NCBI GenBank assembly: GCA_016205995.1
Contig: JACQSJ010000014.1
Span: forward strand, 1 to 17,292
Length of the DNA: 17,292 nt
From: Candidatus Uhrbacteria bacterium
GTDB taxonomy: Bacteria; Patescibacteriota; Patescibacteriia; UBA9934; GWF2-40-263
Direction of reading: 5' to 3'
This document shows positions 12,465 to 17,292 of the stretch, piece after piece (within the stretch, counting starts at the first letter, position 1; each line of letters opens with the position of its first letter). The notes beneath the pieces were generated by a model. The model was given only the letters and a program-made list of their open reading frames with translations. It ran no database searches and was not told the origin of the DNA. The position numbers and the translations under genes were made by a program.

Positions 12465-13367
12465 CTAAAAAGGCAATGGCGATGGCTCCACGACGGGCTC
12501 GCCGCCGTAAGACATAAGAAGAACATCGTGGTGGAGATCCGTGCGGAAAATAGTTGCGCCAATGTCTTCAAGCCTCTGGATGACGGTTGGATGGGGATGG
12601 CCGTACAGGTTCTCGCGACCCAGGGAGATGAGCGCAATCTCTGGTGTTATTGTCTGAAGGAACTCCCAAGAAGTAGAGGTAAAGCTGCCGTGATGGCCGA
12701 CCTTCAGCACGTCGATGTCGCCAACACGTGGGCCGACAGATTCTTCGACGATCGCCTCTGAGTCCCCTGTGAGCAACATGGTTGTCTCGCCGTATTCGAG
12801 TAGGAGGTTGATGGAATAATTGTTCCGCGTCTCTGGGTACGTATCCACGAGTGAGTCGTCGGGCCAAACGATGGTGAGGGTTACGTCTCCAATCTCGATC
12901 GTGTCACCGGTAATCAATAATGTCCGGTCGGACATAATCGTACCAAGGGTATCGACGAACGCTTCGTCGTAGGGCGTGTGCGCACGGATGCCTGTCTCAT
13001 ATACCGTGTCGACCTCATAGCGATCAAGCACCCTCACAAGGCCGGTGATGTGGTCGGCATCCGGGTGTGTAAGAAGAACGGCATCGAGCGTTCGATCCCA
13101 CGGCAGAAGGAGGCTTCCAAGTTTGGCGAGAACGGAATCATCAGGTCCACCGTCGATCAACATCTGCTCACCGGTCGGGAACTCGATGAAGAACGCATCA
13201 CCCTGGCCAACGTCAAGCATCCATACGCGTAGCGGTTGTTCCTGCCATGGGAAGAGATGCACGCGAGCTTGAGCCCAGAGAACACTCGACAACAGGAAAA
13301 CTGCTACGACCAATGAGATTGTTTGGGTGTTTAGCGGGAGTGAACGTTTAGGTGCGGCTCGAGGCAT
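12465..13367 (-). CDS. ComEC-type metallo-beta-lactamase-fold hydrolase (split ComEC C-terminal half)
   Basis: 300 residues from MPRAAPKRS; one TM or uncleaved signal anchor at 17-33 puts the domain outside the membrane. LDVGQGDAFFIEFPTGE (51-67), LIDGGP and LTHPDADHITGL with the HxDxDH metal motif (101-106), then LLTGDSE and KVGHHGS, are the hallmarks of the ComEC/Rec2 hydrolase domain, thought to degrade or process the non-transported DNA strand. The frame is open further upstream to 13475, but those residues are not domain-like. The start overlaps the end of the ComEC channel gene by 20 bp in another frame, so translation is coupled. The two halves are probably a genuine gene split, since the second begins with its own anchor. 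Confidence 0.9.
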   Translation of the reverse strand: MPRAAPKRSLPLNTQTISLVVAVFLLSSVLWAQARVHLFPWQEQPLRVWMLDVGQGDAFFIEFPTGEQMLIDGGPDDSVLAKLGSLLLPWDRTLDAVLLTHPDADHITGLVRVLDRYEVDTVYETGIRAHTPYDEAFVDTLGTIMSDRTLLITGDTIEIGDVTLTIVWPDDSLVDTYPETRNNYSINLLLEYGETTMLLTGDSEAIVEESVGPRVGDIDVLKVGHHGSFTSTSWEFLQTITPEIALISLGRENLYGHPHPTVIQRLEDIGATIFRTDLHHDVLLMSYGGEPVVEPSPLPF

Positions 13368-14679
13368 ACCGATGTTTGAACCAGATGAGAAACAGGATGC
13401 CCGCAACCACGACGGCGAGCAGACGGGCATGCGTGACTTGTGTAAGCGCGAACGGGATCGACCCGAACGCTTCAATTACACGAAGCATGACGTTTGAAAG
13501 CGCCCACGCAAGCAATGACACAAGTGTCCCGATCGGGACAAATGTGAAACCAGCAAGAAGTCCAATTCCTGTTGTGGCCATCGCGTACGGCACAAGCGGC
13601 AGCACGAGGAGGTTCGCAAACGGCGAGATGAGTGAGACTGTGCCGAAGTGCCATAACACGATCGGGAGCGTGAGCACGGTTGCCGCGAGCGAGCCAGCGA
13701 ACGCCTCTCGCAGGCCGATGACGTCTGGAACAAAATCGAGACGCTCGCTCCAGGGTTTCGTAAGAGTCACGATTGCGATGGTCGCCACGAACGAAAGTTG
13801 GAACCCGACGTCGTATAGGAGAAACGGGTTGAACGCAAGCATGACGCTCGCGGTGAGGAGCATCACATTGAGCATGTACGCCTTGCGCGAAATCCATTTT
13901 TCGAGCACGACGAGGAATCCCATGATGCCTGCACGGATGACCGCAGCCGAGGCCCCTGCAATGATCACGTACAGGGCGAGTAAAATCGTTGTGAGAACTA
14001 ACCCGCGACGACGACCGAGCCGAGTCGACATGATGAAGGAAAGAAACGTGATCGAGAAAATCGAGACGTTGTAGCCGGACGCCGCGAGGATGTGTGAAGT
14101 CCCGGTCGCGCGAAAGTCATCCTTGAGGTCTCCAGAGAGCGCGGTCGAGCCGCCGAACAAGAGACCGGAGAGAAAGGAGGAGTGTGGCTCGGGAAGCACG
14201 GTGCGCAGCGTGTCGGTCGCAAACGATTTGATCGTGAGAATCACTCCGACCACCGACCAACTCGTCGAGGGGTGGACATCGATATACTGCGGCTGGAAGC
14301 ACACCGCGTATATTCCTTTTGTCGCGAGATACGCATCGTAAGCAAACCCTTCAAAGGCGGTCGGCCTTTCCACACGGCAATTGAACACGAGCGAATCGCC
14401 GTACTCCACCTCTGGATACAATGGCGCCCACACGAGCAGTTTTCCCTCTTTGGCCTCATCGACATAGGCAACCGAGGCCAGCTCAATACGTTGACCATCG
14501 ACCCGACGTTCCACCTCGGCACTCACGACCCCTTCGACCCGAATCGCCGAGCTTGGCACATCCGCAACAGACGGTGGCGCTTGCGGGAACAACGTAAAAA
14601 TAAACACACCAAAACAAAACACCGCCAGAGTGAGGGCGAGTGTTTTGGAGGGACTCTTAATAATGTCGCGAGGCCGCAT
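13348..14679 (-). CDS. comEC: ComEC/Rec2-family DNA-uptake channel (without metallo-beta-lactamase domain)
   Basis: 443 residues; the family's usual full form is about 700-800 because of a fused hydrolase, which here is the next gene. TM1 (12-30) is followed by an OB-like/DUF4131 region (44-135), then the Competence domain of many TM segments with TSHILAASGYNVSIF (194-208), VIRAGIMGFL and YDVGFQLSFVA, all recognisable ComEC signatures. It forms the inner-membrane channel that imports single-stranded DNA. The ATG overlaps the end of ugd by 23 bp and the 3' end overlaps the hydrolase gene by 20 bp, a compact operon. ComEA and pilin partners are not in the window. Natural DNA uptake is plausible and could explain the acquired-looking genes nearby. 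Confidence 0.92.
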   Translation of the reverse strand: MRPRDIIKSPSKTLALTLAVFCFGVFIFTLFPQAPPSVADVPSSAIRVEGVVSAEVERRVDGQRIELASVAYVDEAKEGKLLVWAPLYPEVEYGDSLVFNCRVERPTAFEGFAYDAYLATKGIYAVCFQPQYIDVHPSTSWSVVGVILTIKSFATDTLRTVLPEPHSSFLSGLLFGGSTALSGDLKDDFRATGTSHILAASGYNVSIFSITFLSFIMSTRLGRRRGLVLTTILLALYVIIAGASAAVIRAGIMGFLVVLEKWISRKAYMLNVMLLTASVMLAFNPFLLYDVGFQLSFVATIAIVTLTKPWSERLDFVPDVIGLREAFAGSLAATVLTLPIVLWHFGTVSLISPFANLLVLPLVPYAMATTGIGLLAGFTFVPIGTLVSLLAWALSNVMLRVIEAFGSIPFALTQVTHARLLAVVVAGILFLIWFKHRYASSRT

Positions 14680-15994
14680 ACGAACCTAATCCCACCCCGC
14701 GGTAGGTGAATCCAAGTTCTGAGAGGTGAAGATCTGCGAGATGGTTGCGACCGTCAAACACACGAGGCTCAAGCATCAGATCCTTGAGGGTCGCAAACGA
14801 GACATCTCTAAACTCGGGCCACTCCGTGAGCACAACAAGCGCTTCGGCACCCGCAGCGGCATCTATCGCGGTGGGCGCGAAACTGACAGAATCGGAAAGT
14901 ACGCGCTTGGCATTCTCGATTGCCTTCGGATCATAGGCGACGACATCGGCTCCGTGCGCGCACAGCCGCTGCGCGATATCGATCGCGGCGGACTCGCGCA
15001 CATCGTCTGTGTCGGGCTTGAAGGCAAGCCCCCACACGGCAATCCGTCGTCCTTTGACTCCCCCGAGTTCCTCGACCAGCCGTTTGAAAAAGAGATCACG
15101 CTGACGTGCGTTTACTTCAATGACAGAGGAGAGAAGCTTAAACGTGTACCCATGCGAGCCTGAGAGTTGCTCAAGCGCAGAAACGTCCTTGGGGAAACAC
15201 GATCCACCGTACCCAATGCCGGCACGCAGAAAGTGCGGACCGATACGAGGATCCAGTCCGATCCCCTGCGCGATATCTCGCACGTCTGCCCCAACGCGGT
15301 CTGCCAGGTTGGCGATCTCGTTGATGAAAGAAATTTTTGTGGCGAGGAAGGCGTTGGCGGCGTACTTGATGAGCTCGGCGGATTCAATCGAGGTCATGAC
15401 GCGAGGCGCCTTGATGCCATCGTGGAGTTTGTCGACGGTCTGTGCCGCAATGCCATCATCTGCTCCGATCACCAAACGGTCAGACTGAAGAAAATCTCGC
15501 ATGGCTGTACCCTCACGTAAAAATTCTGGAACAGACACAATGTTCACGAGGCTTGTCAGCTCCTCACGCCCCGCCATCTTCATGGCCGCGCGGATGCGAT
15601 CAAGCACGCGTCGATTTGTTCCGACCGGTACTGTGCTCTTTACGACGATCACGGCTTCGTGATCCAACAATAAACCAACCTGATCCGCCGCGGCGAATAG
15701 GGCGGAAAGATCAGCCTCGCCCGTACTCTTAGGCGGAGTCCCCACCGCTAGCATGATCACATCCGCTCCATCAATCACACTCTTGAGGTCTGTCGTGAAC
15801 AGGATGCGTCCAGCGGCCTGCACCTGTTTGAGTGCCTCCGCCACACCTGGTTCGTAAAACGGGACTTCGCCCAAATCCAGCCTGGCGATCTTCCCCGCAT
15901 CAATATCAACGCACGCGACTTGGTGACCAAGCGTGGCAAACCCCACACCGGTGGTCAGGCCAACATAACCGGTTCCGATCATGACGAGATTCAT
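14657..15994 (-). CDS. ugd: UDP-glucose/UDP-sugar 6-dehydrogenase
   Basis: Oxidises UDP-glucose (or a related UDP-sugar) to the uronate with 2 NAD+, feeding surface polysaccharide synthesis. The 445 residues show the Rossmann motif GTGYVG (7-12), the central KSTVPVGT (119-126), and GYGGSCFPKD (261-270) with catalytic Cys266, Lys269 and Asp270. The C-terminal NAD-binding half begins near 310 with AVWGLAFKPDTDDVRES. UDP-N-acetyl-mannosamine dehydrogenase is a relative, but the FLREGTA and GGSCFPKD context fits Ugd best. It is the first gene of the ugd-comEC-hydrolase cluster; no SD and only a weak promoter are visible. No glycosyltransferases are near. Confidence 0.93.
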   Translation of the reverse strand: MNLVMIGTGYVGLTTGVGFATLGHQVACVDIDAGKIARLDLGEVPFYEPGVAEALKQVQAAGRILFTTDLKSVIDGADVIMLAVGTPPKSTGEADLSALFAAADQVGLLLDHEAVIVVKSTVPVGTNRRVLDRIRAAMKMAGREELTSLVNIVSVPEFLREGTAMRDFLQSDRLVIGADDGIAAQTVDKLHDGIKAPRVMTSIESAELIKYAANAFLATKISFINEIANLADRVGADVRDIAQGIGLDPRIGPHFLRAGIGYGGSCFPKDVSALEQLSGSHGYTFKLLSSVIEVNARQRDLFFKRLVEELGGVKGRRIAVWGLAFKPDTDDVRESAAIDIAQRLCAHGADVVAYDPKAIENAKRVLSDSVSFAPTAIDAAAGAEALVVLTEWPEFRDVSFATLKDLMLEPRVFDGRNHLADLHLSELGFTYRGVGLGSYAASRHY

Positions 15995-16048
15995 AGTGGA
16001 ATGAGCTTAACAAAATACTCGAAAACAGCAAACCCACCTTCGAACCCG

Positions 16049-16077
16049 TTGCACTAACCTCCCGTCCATGTTACGTT
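16049..16077 (+). promoter_or_regulatory. Putative promoter of the 157-aa orphan gene
   Basis: TTGCAC (16049-16054), a 17-bp spacer and TACGTT (16072-16077). The -10 and spacing are identical to those before the Cys-rich gene at 3567. Confidence 0.45.
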
Positions 16078-16091
16078 CGCTCGCGCACACC

Positions 16092-16097
16092 AGGAGG
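16092..16097 (+). promoter_or_regulatory. Perfect Shine-Dalgarno of the 157-aa orphan gene
   Basis: AGGAGG lies 4 nt before the ATG at 16102 and fixes the start. Confidence 0.8.
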
Positions 16098-16101
16098 TAC
16101 C

Positions 16102-16575
16102 ATGAGTCTATTCAAGAGCTTGGATCGGGAGGAGGACTCCCTGTTCGTCACGCCAGAGGCGCTCGAGCGGCTCGGGCAGATCGAACGCGGATACAGCAAG
16201 CGACTCAAGCAGCTCGGCCTCAACCGCCACATGGGCAACTGGGGTACTGTGAGCATCACCGGCGGCATGACGGCGTACAGTGGTTGGGACATGAAGCCAA
16301 GCAACATGTGCGGAACACTCCTGTTCGGACTTGCTCTTGGCGAGCCCGTACCGCGCGAGTGTCCCTACGGAACCTACTACGAAGTTCCCACGCGCACACT
16401 GCTCTTCCGCGTCAGCTTCCTGCCTGGCGAGGGTCTCCAGTTCGATCGCGCGCGTGCGCCCATGACCGCAACCGAAGCCGAAGACTTCGGACAGTGGGTC
16501 GCCGACCTCATCGTGTCGTCCCCACTCGCGCAGTCGAACGCACCCGACCCGGCAGACCAAGCACAGGAACTCTGA
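16102..16575 (+). CDS. Hypothetical protein, 157 aa, soluble, family unknown
   Basis: I do not recognise this protein. The N-terminus (1-40) is charged and helical (ALERLGQIERGYSKRLKQLGL). The middle has GNWGTVSITGGMTAYSGWD and an aromatic/Gly-rich stretch up to YGTYYEVPTRTLLFRVSFLPGEGL, which looks like a beta-rich core. The C-terminus (118-157) is acidic and probably helical (TEAEDFGQWVADLI). Only two Cys, no TM and no signal peptide. A perfect SD, its own promoter and a terminator overlapping the stop codon make it a compact single-gene unit, diverging from ugd. Third positions are mostly G or C. It was probably gained as a unit, but its role is unknown. Confidence 0.78.
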   Translation: MSLFKSLDREEDSLFVTPEALERLGQIERGYSKRLKQLGLNRHMGNWGTVSITGGMTAYSGWDMKPSNMCGTLLFGLALGEPVPRECPYGTYYEVPTRTLLFRVSFLPGEGLQFDRARAPMTATEAEDFGQWVADLIVSSPLAQSNAPDPADQAQEL

Positions 16576-16600
16576 CACTCCCACGCGGGTGTCTTTTTTT
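16574..16600 (+). terminator. Rho-independent terminator of the 157-aa orphan gene
   Basis: The hairpin GACACTC/GGGTGTC (7 pairs with one T-G wobble, loop CCACGC) is followed by seven T. It begins inside the TGA stop codon. Confidence 0.85.
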
Positions 16601-16605
16601 GTTGA

Positions 16606-16689
16606 GGACCACGTTCAGAGACCGTTGACTTTTCCAGTGGTCCTTTTGTTCACCCCGGTGAATAAAAGGGCCTATGCGAAAGTCAACGG
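16606..16689. repeat. Nested inverted repeats between convergent genes
   Basis: Three palindromic layers: an 11-bp perfect pair CCGTTGACTTT (16622-16632) / AAAGTCAACGG (16679-16689); within it a 13-step stem CCTTTTgTTCACC / GGTGAAtAAAAGG (16642-16669); and GGACCAC (16606-16612) / GTGGTCC (16637-16643), which overlaps the second. The right arm contains the stop codon of the NUDIX gene. The central stem may end the NUDIX transcript, but no T-run follows it. Confidence 0.65.
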
Positions 16690-17267
16690 CTTTCCTGTGG
16701 ATCATTCCCAAATATCTCTCGATAAAACATTTCGTAACTGGGGCGATGGTACTTCGCGCGGATCATCTTGAGCCGAAGCGACTGCTCGAACCGATAGAGC
16801 TTACCCGAGTCGACCAGATCCAGTAGTGTGTCAAAGCTCACAAGCTGGGTCACGATCTTTTCCCCACTGTCCGTGTGAGGTTCCTGCATCTTCTGTGGGT
16901 CTCGGAGGAGAAAGACATACATCGCCCAGTCCTGCGACTGCATGGGGTTCTTCACATGGAGAAGTGAGAGATCTCCCCCGCTATACCCTGTTTCTTCCAA
17001 CACCTCACGACGGATCGCCTGTTCGGGTATCTCTCCAGGATTCACACACCCGCCAGGAAGCGAAAGGAACGGGTGTTCAACGTGCGGCTGTTGTTCTTCC
17101 TGAATCAGAATCTGATTCCCAATACGCACAATCGCCTCCACGGTATCGGGGCGATGGATCGCTTCAAATGTCTTTGTGGTGCCATCGTACAAAACCTGCT
17201 CCCACTGAAAGACATCGTAGCGAATGCCGTGGAAGACCCGCTTAGCGCCCTCTGGAATTTTTCCCAT
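16683..17267 (-). CDS. NUDIX hydrolase, ADP-ribose pyrophosphatase-like
   Basis: 194 residues with a complete Nudix box at 73-95 (G-x5-E-x7-REVLEETGY), including the metal-binding REVLEE. Upstream TVEAIVRIGNQILIQEEQQPHVEHPFLSLPGG is the typical strand-loop lead-in of ADP-ribose/nucleoside-diphosphate-sugar hydrolases, with the Pro-Gly-Gly entering the box. The region after the box (100-194) includes a helical tail that could aid dimerisation. It cleaves X-linked nucleoside diphosphates, but the substrate cannot be fixed from the sequence. The start is MGKIPEGAKR, with no SD; the promoter is at or beyond the right edge. The stop codon lies inside an 11-bp inverted repeat arm. It converges with the 157-aa orphan. 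Confidence 0.9.
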   Translation of the reverse strand: MGKIPEGAKRVFHGIRYDVFQWEQVLYDGTTKTFEAIHRPDTVEAIVRIGNQILIQEEQQPHVEHPFLSLPGGCVNPGEIPEQAIRREVLEETGYSGGDLSLLHVKNPMQSQDWAMYVFLLRDPQKMQEPHTDSGEKIVTQLVSFDTLLDLVDSGKLYRFEQSLRLKMIRAKYHRPSYEMFYREIFGNDPQESR

Positions 17268-17292
17268 ACTTATTTCACGACGATGTTTAAGA

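Overview
The window looks like a stretch of chromosome from a small-genome bacterium, most probably a member of the Candidate Phyla Radiation (Patescibacteria). The clues are a MurA whose catalytic Cys is replaced by Asp, a ComEC whose channel and metallo-hydrolase halves are separate genes, several short orphan membrane proteins, and core genes that mostly lack a Shine-Dalgarno (SD) sequence. TGA ends several genes, so the code is standard and not the UGA=Gly code of Absconditabacteria or Gracilibacteria. The phylum call is inference; no rRNA gene is present.

Layout. Positions 1-3567 (minus strand) hold a Cys-rich putative zinc protein, an M50 site-2-type protease, and the str cluster rpsL, rpsG and fusA (fusA runs off the left edge). 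Positions 3675-5938 (minus) hold a 4-TM orphan gene, murA and a 189-aa orphan, apparently one operon. Positions 6056-8677 (plus) hold an alpha/beta hydrolase with its own terminator, then a CBS-domain protein coupled to an ArsB/NhaD-type permease. A second 4-TM gene, paralogous to the first, lies at 8701-9060 (minus) and diverges from an isochorismatase-fold hydrolase at 9213-9950 (plus).

Positions 10044-11478 (minus) hold the most intriguing pair: a MotA/ExbB/ZorA-like channel protein and a single-TM partner with a MotB-like Asp motif. The partner carries a coiled coil and a small Cys-containing C-terminal domain where an OmpA domain would be expected. Upstream is a 477-bp gene-free region (11479-11955) with a REP-like palindrome and a 220-bp block closed by complementary arms that also match integron attC core boxes. 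Positions 11956-15994 (minus) hold ugd, comEC, a ComEC-type metallo-beta-lactamase and ndk, partly overlapping. A 157-aa orphan (16102-16575, plus) and a NUDIX hydrolase (16683-17267, minus) converge on a nested inverted-repeat region.

Two expression styles coexist. Most core genes and the 4-TM genes have promoters whose -10 box lies only about 9-14 nt before the ATG and have no SD. The accessory genes (Cys-rich protein, alpha/beta hydrolase, isochorismatase-like, MotA/MotB-like pair, 157-aa orphan) have a strong purine-rich SD 4-9 nt before the start. They look G+C-rich at third codon positions, and most have their own promoter and hairpin terminator. They read as self-contained modules inserted between core operons.
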